64,000 nucleotides of DNA from Nephrocerus scutellatus (Eukaryota; Arthropoda; Insecta; Diptera; Pipunculidae), in assembly GCA_947095585.1 (NCBI GenBank), contig OX352761.1, positions 130,540,277 to 130,604,276 on the forward strand, read 5' to 3'. Positions 23,531-35,700 of the stretch are shown one piece after another. Below the pieces are notes generated by a model. The model made no database searches. It was given only the letters and a program-made list of their open reading frames with translations, and was not told where the DNA came from. Each line of letters starts with the position of its first letter. Positions within the stretch are counted from its first letter, which is position 1. Made by a program: the position numbers and the translations under genes.

Positions 23531-23972
23531 ATGTGACTACGAAAATACACTTTTTATATTTGCTATATTGCTTTCAACAAAAAAATAAAAATTACAACAA
23601 CAAACACATTGGATAGACCAGAAACTGGTTAGCGTTAATCAAAAAAAATTTTTTGGTTAAGAAATATTTAACCAAATTTTTATTTATAATTCTCACCACA
23701 AGAGTAGACTTTAAAAAATTATATATGGATAAGTTGGCAAACACATGAAACAAAAAATTTACCAAAATTTGGTTAGTTTGTTGCTGTTGCTTTAATCAGC
23801 CGTTAACCACAAAAAATACCTAACTCATTTTGTTGAAAGCAATATAGCAATTATTGCAAATTGAATGTTGAACGCACATAAACATGAGGTAGCGTTACGT
23901 TAACTCGGTCATGGAACGTAGTAATGTGACTACGAAAATACACTTTTTATATTATTGCAAATTGAATGTTGA
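23479..23972. repeat. 101-bp tandem duplication, first copy split by a MITE
   Basis: Copy 2 (23872-23972) is continuous. Copy 1 is 23479-23560 plus 23853-23871, interrupted by the 289-bp element at 23561-23849 and its second ATT. The two copies differ by about one base over the first 80. The unit starts inside the right arm of the fold-back element at 22899-23530. Confidence 0.85.
23561..23849. mobile_element. 289-bp MITE with ATT target duplication and preserved empty site
   Basis: Ends tgctatattgctttcaacaa and its exact inverse at the right (ttgttgaaagcaatatagca). It is flanked by ATT at 23558-23560 and 23850-23852. The uninterrupted sister copy at 23951-23953 has a single ATT at the same spot, which fixes the element ends. 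Subterminal inverted words (ggttagcgttaatca / aatcagccgttaacc; ttaaccaaattttt / caaaatttggtta) add symmetry. Non-coding. The 3-bp duplication suggests a PIF/Harbinger-type or related source. Confidence 0.88.
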
Positions 23973-26725
23973 AATTTGCCTTTTCGTCAATTCCATTTAC
24001 CAAAGCAATGCATAGGCGTAAGACATTTAGGTATATAATTATCTATATGATTTTAGATAAACATTTTGTTGATTACACTTTTCTTTTTGCATAGTAATAT
24101 TATACATATTATTATTAGAGATTTTTCTGTTGTATCATTGGTTATTGTTTACTTTAAGTTTCGGTTATGATATCAGAAATTTTTCTGACAGAGACATACA
24201 CACACAGATCATCGGTTACATTATGTAAGTAGTGGTTGCTGTTGCTTTTAAGCCTAACCTATAAATATATGTTATTTTTATTTATATAGTGAGTAGTGGG
24301 TTTAGTCGGTTGCATTGGTATAATTATTTGAAGTATTTTGACGATGATGTTGTTTTTTTGGTATATTTTTATTTTGGTATTAAAAATTAAATTTAAGTAT
24401 GAAGTTACGCCGTTAAATTTAATTATGTTTATAAAAGTTGCATTGTTTATTGCTTGAAATTTAGAAATTTCTTTATATCTAGAGATGGTATATAGTGGAT
24501 GTTATGGTGGTGATATCATTTTTTTACATGATTTTAACTACATATTGTGAGCTACTTTTTCTACATGGTGAGTTTGTTCTATTTGGAAAACAATTAAACA
24601 GCATTGTTATGATATTTTGACTGAATAAATGATTGAAAGTTTAATTGAAAGTAAATGAACCGGTTTGAATTTTTTTTAAACTTTACTGAAATGCTATTTA
24701 TCTTTGTTCTTGTTGTTTTGGTAGTTGGTCCTTTGAGCCGAGTGTGATATTAATATCAATAGAACTGTCACTTATGGCACTAAAATTGACAGTTGGCAAC
24801 TGCTTATTTTAAGAGATGTTATCATATATGATAACTTTATAAAGTAACAATTGCCGTAAGCTAACGCCAGCTAACATAATAATTGTGATTTTAAAGAAAT
24901 TATTAAGCGTCGGCAGTTCTTGTGGTGCATACACACACACTCACCATAATATATAAAAATTTTTTGTATTTTCTTTTGTTATTATATATTATTTATTTTA
25001 TAATAAAATTTAATTATATCGGCAGTTAAGTATTTTTTCTTTCTCATTTTAATAGAAGAGGTACAGAGTGTTTTTTTCGGAGTTCGGTCGATATAGATTT
25101 GCAACCATTTCTTACCAAAAGCTTTTGATGGCTTTAAAACTAGCAGCTGTGGTTGTTTTGTCTTACAGCCATTTGCCCGATTGATCGATTGACTTATGTA
25201 AAAACGTTATGAGATGAATATTTTTATTCGGTTACTTAGGTAGGAAGGTAAGGTTAGGTGGTAACCCAAGCGACCTATGCAAGAGGCCGAATTATCAAAT
25301 AATCGCTCCATATTGACCCTAATCTCCTGTTACTATGTTTTTAGATCTAGTCCGCAGCATTCGATAACGAGAAAGGTCATATATATACTGTGTTTCAAAA
25401 TATCCTACAGATCACTGTTTTTCTATCTTGCTTCCGTGCAACTAATGGGGTCATTTAAAAGGCAAAGTGTAAGTTCCTCATCACTCAAGCAATTGACGAC
25501 AAGCTCCAGAATGTTTTAAGAAACGTGTGTATGTGGCTGCCAAGGTTTTTTTTTGTGTGACATTATCTTTTATCATTATTGAAAAACAATATTTTTTTTT
25601 TGATATTCATCAGCGTTTAAAATCAAATCGCAGGCGCACTCCCAAAGAAACACCCTGTATGATTGATTGTTATATTTACTTTTACTATTCGATGAACACA
25701 TGAATTTTAAATAGTAATGATTTGTATGTTTTTTTTCGTTTTCTCCCGCTCTATTTTGCCCGATAGAAAGAGATAATGAATTACTAATGCATTTGCAGGT
25801 AATATATTAACTCTGTTTGCTAAATGTGTTTTGATTTCTCTTTTATATCGAATATCTAAATATCTAAAATTCTAGTCTAATTCAGGTGTGTAAAAGATTT
25901 CAACTATTTGAACATTGATCGAATTTAAAAGGCAAATCATACAAATTCCTCAGTGAGATACGTATAAGGTAGATATAGTTTAACTCTCTAGTAGAAGAAT
26001 TTTTAGAAATTTAAACGCAAACATAGAATGCAAATAATGTTCTTAATAAAATTATTATTGTTGTCGTGTTAACAAACGAAGAAAGTTGGCAAATAAGTAA
26101 ATAATATGATACATTAATTGAGAGTATGTAAAAAAAATAGAAAGAACTGAGGATTTATTATTAAAAAATAAATACATTATATTCATATCACGATATTTTC
26201 CTCGTCTTCGTTAATTTTAGATGTTGTGAGATTAAAATATTTGTTGCTTTTTTAATTTCAGTAATTATTATGGAATGATCCACATGTTAGTACATAATTC
26301 GGTTTTTGGTATGTTGTGATACTAATTCTTATTTTTGTTGGTTGTATGTTATTATATTAAATTATTAAAATATAATTAAAAGAACAAACTATATAATTTA
26401 AAAGTGAATATAATACAATCAAGAAGCATCACAAAAACACATTAAAAATATGGATGGAAAATTGTTATTCAAATAAAAGTATACATTTGGTCCGAATTCG
26501 AAAAAAAATCGAGTTACAAATAGTACATTTTATGTAATATAAGAACTAGTTTATAGTGAGTGGAACGGAAAGAACAGTATGATTGTGTTTGTGTTTATAA
26601 ATCATTCAGTTTTTTTTAATGTATTATGTCCTTTTAATGTTGTACGATTAACAAAATAATTGAAAATCATCGTTAAATGTGACAGATTAAGAGCGTGAGG
26701 TGAATTGTGGAATATTATATCCATT
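23973..26725. other. mfas 3' flank / gene-free DNA
   Basis: Lies just downstream of the mfas stop on the minus strand, so part of it is probably 3' UTR. Several AATAAA words occur on the minus strand (for example near 26155), so no end is assigned. The block at about 25240-25510 is richer in GC and reads like dispersed repeat sequence, but no second copy is present here. Confidence 0.4.
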
Positions 26726-29700
26726 TTATAACAAGAGTTTTGCTACTGATATCATGATGATATTTGCGAAAATGATGCTTAGTTTAAACTGTGCCTGATA
26801 TATACCTCTACTAACTACAACATCCTTCTCCTCAAGCATTGGGTAATCGATAACGTGTATGATGCCGTTAGTACATTCGACATCAGGCCGGTAGACGTTT
26901 ATCTTTTTGTAGTTCCACGTTATTACGTATCCTGTAAAATAAATTTCAAAAAATTAAAACTTTATAATTATTGTATAAGTAGAGTAATATACAGGGTGCA
27001 ACTTTTTTTTAATACCGTCATACAAATGATTTTGCTGATAACAATATGGGATATGGATTTATGCAAGGATGTGTTTTGTGTAACTCGAGGCAAGCAATTC
27101 ATAAATTACATTCTTTAACATTTATGTAGTGTTATGCATTTATTAATGTTTTATATTTTTGATAAGGATGTCAAGGTAATGTTTGATGTAGTTGCCTTCT
27201 ATTACAATGCTATTTCACAAAAACTTTTACCCAATGCCAAGTAGAAATTGATAAACTGTATGATGGTGGTTCAGCGTTTGTTGGTTGTTAAGTTAAATAA
27301 AATTTCTAAATCCTAGTATCCAAATTTGAATATAAAATATTTCTATTAACCAGAGGATAAATATAATCACTCTATAGCTTAGTATGTTCGTCTAGACTTT
27401 AATAAAGTAGCAAATTGACCGAAATGATGTCCAGTAACGAAGCCTAGCATTGTTTCAGAAGCTTTAATTTGACACCTCATTGTTTGTCTTTTTATAATTA
27501 AGTGTAGAAAACAGTTATTCACAAAAAAGGAGGCTTTCTGGACAAGTGTCTGCTTTCATTTGAGTTAGTACAAGTTAGTTCAGTTCGTTTCGCCATCGCT
27601 TGGTCCACGCCTCTTAGTTTTGCTGGGAAATGCCGCACTATTATTTTAATAATAGTACGGGAAAAAGAAGCATGGCTCCATATTAAGTTCAACCTAATTC
27701 ACATAGAAATGATACTTTCAGAAAGTACTCTCTAACTTAGTGAGCCCTATAATCCTCCAAAATTGCATTGCTATGTGAATTATTTACTACTTTTGTACAT
27801 TTTTCCTGAACTATAAGCTCAATATGTAGCAGTTTCTTGGCAGGATTTTAAAGCTAAGCTTTTCCCTATTATACACGGAGCAAGGGTGCACCTATTGTTT
27901 ACACGAAAGTTTAGTTTTAATGTTCAACAGGGTTTGTCTTAATTAAATACTCTTCCACGGAAATGTCTCCTTCAAGATAAAAGACTTTAGTTCTGTGTGG
28001 CCTATTACGAATCCTGATCTTCTCTTGGAAATACATATGTGTATATAAGAGTTAGATTTCTATAGATTTACGTTTTATAAAGAGATTCGTTTCATTTCAC
28101 AGTTTTTGTACCAAAACAATATTATTCCACGTCTATTCAATAGATACGCCTAAACTTTAAACCGCTGAGATATTTTGTATAAAGTGCACACAGTCCACAC
28201 TCGAAACACAGGAAAATAAGGAGTAGGACTTTATCTTTATGTAAAGATTTAAAGAGCGCACGAACGTTTTCAACTAAAGCTTGAATATAATGTTTAAAAT
28301 TGTTTTACTTAATAAATTTTACTCATGTTTAAATGTTCTCCTTTCCACCTCACCAAATATCGTGAGGACCCCATAAAAATTTCAATTTTTCGTGTAAATT
28401 CTCTGATTATGGATACACAATGTGCAAAGTTTGAATAAAATCGGGTAAATTTAAAAAAAAAAAATTGAAACCTTCTATCCCTCACTCCAAATTTTTTACA
28501 AATAGTGTTTCCTTCGGAGTGTTGTCTATCGGAGACACATAGGAGTATAAATTTTGAAGGAAATCTAGTACTTTTTTTTGTAAAATTTGTATGGGTGCCC
28601 CCAGACTAAACAATTTTTACAAGAAGTGTTGTGCATCGGAAGAAGAAAATCGCGTACTTCTTTATATACAAAATTTAACAGAAAGTGTTGTCATGGGAAA
28701 TTCACATGTGTGCAAAGTTTGAATAAAATCGGGCTTTAGGAAGTGTGTTAAAAATTAATCACAAGATTCTACCCACCAGCCAGCCAGCAACCCAGCCACG
28801 GGCACGCGAGGTTAATATAGAGAATTTAAAAAGCATAACAAGTACGAGAAAAACTTAAATAACTTTTTTGTTAAAAAGTACTTATTTATACCGAAAAAGT
28901 GATCTACCAACTTCAAATTCTGAGAAATCGTTGTTATCTTTTCTAAAGGTTAACCAAGAATATTAAAGAGTTGGCCAGTGCTGAGAATTAGCTTGGGCGA
29001 TGAGTTGGCATATATCAGAAGTGATCATAAGGTAACAGCTCAAAATTCCTCCTTGAAGAACTCTGGTACCGAGAAGTATAGTTCTTTAATTGTAGCGAAG
29101 TAGCTATTTAAAACGCCTTTGCATCGAGAGCTTTTTCTTGATTTTGTGTGAGGGTCCGTTGTGCCCTACTTTTTATAAACTTGAGTAATATCGACATAAA
29201 TGGAGGAGAATAGTATACTATATAAAACATAACGAGTGAGGAAAGTGGAGTTTATTGTACGCTATTTTTCACACGACCACAACCGGTTTTTCTGCTAAAC
29301 CGTTTATGCGAAATGCAAAATTACTCTGGGAATGTGTGTTCGCTGTGACTGCAGTAAATAACAAAAGTATTTTTTATGTTAAGTCACTAGTGTGTATAAC
29401 GGCTACTTTCGAAGCTAAGTTATAGTGTACGAAACAGTCACTTTCGTTTATGGGCGTTCGATAAAGTATTATATTGTTCATCATTTACGATATTATGTGA
29501 TGCACTTGTTCAATGGTATTATGACTTTTTTGAAGCCAAATGCCATACCATTAGAAAATGTACTCTATGGCATGATTTGTTTGAATAAAAGTTTCAAATA
29601 AACTTCGATGTAATATTATAAACATACATAGTTTAAATCATAATAAATACATAACGATTGTGGCAGAGTATTTGAGTGTGTTTTCGATGGTGATATGTAT

Positions 29701-32700
29701 GACTAAATAATATGACTGAAATGATTGGCGCGCTATGCAGGCTCAAGCAAAAACGTTTATGATGCGCGTACATAATTTCATAAAGGTAAACAGGAAATTC
29801 GCACTAATGCATACGTACAAATATGGTTGAAAAACTAATCTAAAATACATTTTATTAAAGAAATTTCTCTTTTTCTAATAAAGAAGCAAGTGATTTTGTT
29901 TTGTAGTTGTCATATTGTAGTTGAACAACTTTTACTAAATTAAATCCAGCAAATGAAGCGATAAACTCACCGTTCCATTCATGTACCGAATATTCATCAT
30001 CAAGATCTTTATTTGGTAATTTTTATTTTTTTTTTCATTTTTAATTGTTTGTTTGCCAAGCAAAAATAGGAAAAAAACATATAAACGAGAAAAAAAATGT
30101 TATAATGTTAATACATAATTGGCTTTACACACGTGATTTTGCAAATAGAACAAAAGCACATCAGTCCTTCCTATAAAATAGATGTCATGTTTCAAGATTA
30201 AATTCTTAAAACTCTACTATCTCGAATGGTTTCTGTTTATTTGGTCGTCATGTCATACTCGTATTATATGAGAGAAATTTTGTATGGTAATTTTTTTGCA
30301 AACTTTTGCCTTTTAAGTTAATATGTCATTCATGTCTCTTAAAGTATCAGCAGAGTATATGTATACTAGCCTAAATAAGAACAAGAATGACGATTATAAA
30401 GACATTAAGTAGTATAACGACTAAAAACGTGCAGTGGTTTTAACCGAATATCTTTGCTATTATCTGCAGTTGTGCCAGATTCGCTTCGCTACCGTCGTGG
30501 TTTATTTCAGAAATTATAATTTCAGAATAAATATAGCATGCGCTACTGTAACTTCTTGAGCTTTTACGATTGCGGTTGAAGGAACTTTAGAAACAATTCC
30601 AACGACACTATTCCATTGTTTGTATGTCGCTTTTTGTTCCAAGTATTTGTTCTCATTCTTATTTCATTCAGTGGTTTTGCATAATACTGACATTGATTGA
30701 AATTTAGAACCTAACTGTGTTCATGTCCGATTGAAAAAAGTTTTTATTGTTGATTTCCAAAGAATCTATTCAAGTTGGATGCACAGCATTAAGCCAAACT
30801 CCAACACGAAAATCAAAAATTAAATTTGCAATCAAATTAAAAAAAACCAACTATAGGAAATAAGAAATCATATGGTGAGGTGTGCGAGGTTACTTACGTC
30901 CAATTTCTTCCTCAACTTTCATCTTGAGGGAATCCCTGAATGTTGGAAGGACTATTGAATCACTTTCAGCTGTCATGGCTGCAAGTTCCTTCATTGAAAA
31001 TGTGCGATCTGCGATTACCAGATGTCGTTCCAGAATGGCTTTGGACTGGGAAAGAAAACACAAAAAAGATAAAAAATCAGTTTAGGAAAGTAAAATTGTT
31101 GTGTATATAAGTACGAGTGTACGGATTAATTAAAATTAAAATTACATTATTTAAACTGAGTGTAACTTAATATAATAGTATATTTGATCAACAGTTTTAA
31201 TTTGGCGATTCAAACAAATATGAACGTATTCCAAAAACCTTCAACTATAATTATCCTTTTAAATTCCCGGATTTATAGCTAAAAACTACTTGAGATTTAA
31301 TTTTATTTATTTACATTGAATTGAACCAAGTATGGATGCAAATAAGGTAACGTTTTTATCTGATTACTTTTTACGATAAATTTTTAAATTGTGGTCATAA
31401 AAGAGAAAAAACTAAAAATCGATCAGCCTTACTGAATGACTGAGATATTTTCGGTTTGGGAAAATGGTAACAGTTGTCAGATGTAAGCCGATGTATACTT
31501 TGAGAAATATTTTTTCTTATGTTTCAGTCTTGCAAGTGGAAAATGTCGAACATTTCTTCATAAAATTTTTAAATTCTCTTTAGAAAGTAGAAAAGTAAGT
31601 GCGTCTTTTTATATACGACCATTTATTCAAGGAATTTAAATCAAATCAAACAATCAAAAGACAAACAATTCCTTTGGTTGGTTGAAAACAACTTTACTAA
31701 ATCATCGGATTAAATTTTACATAGTGCGGTAGGAGATTTCGTTGTGAAGTGCCTTTTTACCGGATATTCAAACGAGTACGCCGCATCTGAGTCGGATTTT
31801 TATAATACCTTCATAGCATTTGCAAGTCGTCTCGTTCTTGGTTTTATGCTTCTGAAGAGGGAATGTGTGTAAAAATTTGATATAAGCGTGTTACAATATT
31901 TTATTTTATCTCTAATTTACTAACGTGTGTGTCCGAAAAGGTATTTTGCCTAGATCCTAGAGTATAACGTGTGTGGCGCGTACGGTGCGTGTGGTATTTC
32001 AAAGCGTGTATCATCGCGTGTGATGGGTCGTCGCGTTTAAAATGTCATTATTGACGGGTTATCGCTTTTATCTATATAATAAAGTTAAAATCGACCATTA
32101 CTGTGTTTAAGGGTAATGTTTTACCTCTTTCTGTATATCGCATTATGCAACGTGTAGGTCTGATATAAATGTGTTTTGTTAAATAAGGTCGCAGTTAATA
32201 TTTAAGAAATCATTGCAATATCTGCGTTACTCTAATGTTAAAATAGCAAAAAAAAACTAGTATATGTTTATACAAGATTTAGGTTTAAGTAGTTTCGTTA
32301 AATGGTACGAATTCTAGTTCATATTAAATCCTGACACCATCTTATTTTTATGTTATTCTCTTAAAAACCATTTCTGTTACACAAATAACATTTTATGAAA
32401 AATTGTGTGTCAAAATTTGTAAAATAAACATTTAATTTACGAGTAAATTACTCAAATTTACCCAGTAATGAAATTTGCATCAACGTTGGTGCTTTTAAAC
32501 CTGCTAATAAGTTTATATGCATAATGGGTTTAGGTCCTGTCGGCTTTCTCTTTTTTTTTAACAAGTGTAGTGTTACTGAAAGAGTACAAAACGTTGTATT
32601 ACGGATGCAAAATCTACACCGAAACAAAAGCCAATTACAAATATAATTAAAATTTTAATTATGATGCATTAATGTACAACAGAGAGCGATGTTTTCATCT

Positions 32701-35700
32701 TGCGTCACCAAGATATGTAACGTCTGTGCGATGCGCGGTAATAACTCCCTTAGCGGTAATAAAAATTTCACCTATATACGGATGTATGGGTGTGTGTACG
32801 AAAAGGGATAAGTTAAAATTTAAATTCCTTTTATAATACGTTATGCACCAAGATAAGTGATAGCGAATTTAAAATTTAAAATTTAAAATTTAGAATGTTT
32901 TAAAAGTAACGATTATTGGAAGCATTTCGCGCTCTAATTTCCATGAAACCATATAAGTTTAAAAAAATGTAAGAGCCCGTCGATCCTTTAAAATATGATA
33001 TTTCGTGTTTTCTTTAAGCAGGCTTTTATTAAAAAAACTCTGCAAAACACGAATTTAAAAAATGGTGGCCCCTTTACCGTGAAGTTGAAGACTCACACCC
33101 TAGTGCACTCACAAACTAGAATATTATAGTTCATAAGCCCACACATTGTTGGATCTACATTCATTAAGAAGACTTCATAAAACAATTCAACCATATAGCA
33201 GCTATACGACTACTATATATCACATAATATAGTAAAGCGGAGCTTCTCAGCTCGCCATATGATTAGTTGTAATTGAGTCTTTAGATTGAATAAGCGTATA
33301 AAGATTTAAGTTTCATTAAAAATTAATTTTTTTTGTATTTTTTCTCCTAAAACTTTTACCCCTATGAATAAATTTTTTTTAAAATTACGCTATCGCAAAC
33401 CGAGTACTAAAAATTGTTTTAAATAAAGTCACATCATATTCTGACTGATAGAAGTCGAGATATATGAGTCGACAAACTGATAAATTCACAAACTCACACA
33501 TAAATACACGCACGCTGAAAAAAAATCTTTGCACTTATTATTAGCTTCGCCCTTCGGGAACGCAATGATGAGTTCGGGAGGAAAAAAATACTTATCTTGT
33601 TTGGTCGGACCTGGATTAGAACCGGTGTTCTTCAAGTCCAATGACACTGATTGTTGAATGTAAATAACTAATGTGGTTTAAATACATTGATGCTTGGTAA
33701 TGGTTAATTTTAAAATGGCAACTAAAAGCCAGCAAATATTAAGTCCTTGCAAAAGTTAACATACGCTTGAATTGTACCTGTGATAGAATCATTAATCTTA
33801 AACAAGGACAATTTTTAAAGTGAGTAAATAACAAAAGTAATCTTGGTTACTGTGAATATATGGGATTAGCAGTATTTAGTAAGATCTGTAAAACAGGACA
33901 TTATATGAATTTTCTGATTCGACAGTTGTCGTCCCTCTAGAAGATGTATCTTTGTGCCATTTACTTTTTCAAAAGTTAGGAATATCGCGAGTAGATCAGT
34001 ATTGTACTTACGTGATAAGCATAATCGCGCATAAAGAGCTTCTTGTGTGCCGAAGGAAAATCAATTTCAGTCTTTTGCCATGCCTTGTCACGTGGCACAA
34101 AGAAAGTGTAACGTCTCTGAGTATTATTCAACTGCGAATTGAAATCCGAGAATTTTCCCATGTTGTAAGTATCGCTAAAAGTAAAAAAAAACATAAATTA
34201 TTATTGTTTTTGAAAGTGATTTTTTATAATACAAAGGTATGTAATTTGTAGTTATGCCTATGCAGACATACAAAAGTATGCAGATGTCCTTTTTAACCAA
34301 CTTTTCACGACGTAGAGAGTTGTTATTGTGGGTGAAACTCAGTCTCCAATCAAGCTGCAGTGATGGAATATTTAGCAGCTGAAGTTTTGGAATTGGCGGG
34401 AAATGCGGCTCGTGACAACAAAAAGACTAGGATTTTTCCGCGTCATTTGCAATTGGCCATTCGCAATGATGAAGAATTAAACAAGCTTTTGTCTGGAGTT
34501 ACCATTGCTCATGGTGGTGTTTTACCGAATATCCATGCAGAACTTTTGCCCAAAGAAAGCTTAAATTTCTGTGCGCACAATAGAAACGAATAAACGAAAC
34601 TAAAAAAAATTTGCACACGCGACTCGTGACACGTGTCACACGCGGGATCTCAAAAATGTCCTTACAGATTAACCCGCTCACACAATTTCAGCTCTCAAGA
34701 TCATGTTAAAGTTTGTTTAAAAGAACTCAAAGAAGTCGATACAAACAGACAAACAGGATCAAGTTAAGTTAAATAAAAGTTTTTAAAACTTTATAACCCA
34801 AAACTAAACTAACCAACCAAAAATTCGTTGCATCAAAAATTTTAGGGCTAAGTCCCTACGAGAACGATGGTGATGACGGTTGACGCACTCAGATCCAGAT
34901 CGGTTGCAATAGAGGTCTATCGAGTGAAGTTATTCCTTATAAGATCAAAATGGACATTGTCAATTCTAAATACTCCAGAAGCTTCCAGAACTTCTTGGGT
35001 GGTGTGAGAGAACTAAATTTTTTCCCTAAGTTATACAAATTTACAGATTTTAATTTGATGAATTAGAACAATATGTGTGTTGCAACTACTAACGAAATTA
35101 TATATTATGTAATGCAGTTTTAAATCACGATATATTTAAAGTTATTGAGTTAGATATACCAACCTCATCATTGGATCCGTTTCTAGTTTGCCTAGGACTG
35201 TTGTGTACGGTACACCAAGCACCTTATCAATAATGTGAACATATCCATTAACTTGGGCAACATCGGCCTGGATAATGGTCGCGTTCACTCCGCCCCCCTC
35301 GACGGTAATTACTTCCTCACCCATTTTGCCATTAATGTTGAAATACAGGAAGGTTCTATTATTAACTGTTGGTACTTGAGCAATCTAAAAGAAAAGACAG
35401 GGAAATATAGCTATTTTTTTTTTAAATAAATAATATTATGTTATATTTTGAAGAGTTTGATTTACGATGACAGTTAAACGCGTGAAAATAGTGGACGGTG
35501 TGTGCTAATGCTGTCTTCTCAACTTTGTCTCGTGCTGCATATTATATGCAAAGTAAGTTTAAAAGTATTTTCGGATCTACTTGCACTTGTGTTAACGAAA
35601 TCTCGCTCTTATTTAATTGTAATTTCAATAACTAAGAAAGTATAGCCGATCCTCTCCTCTCGCCATTTGGATTGTAATTCAGACGGTATTATCTTAAAAG

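Noticed and set aside
30882..31085. 67-codon plus-strand frame
   Set aside because: Antisense of an mfas exon (31045-30898).
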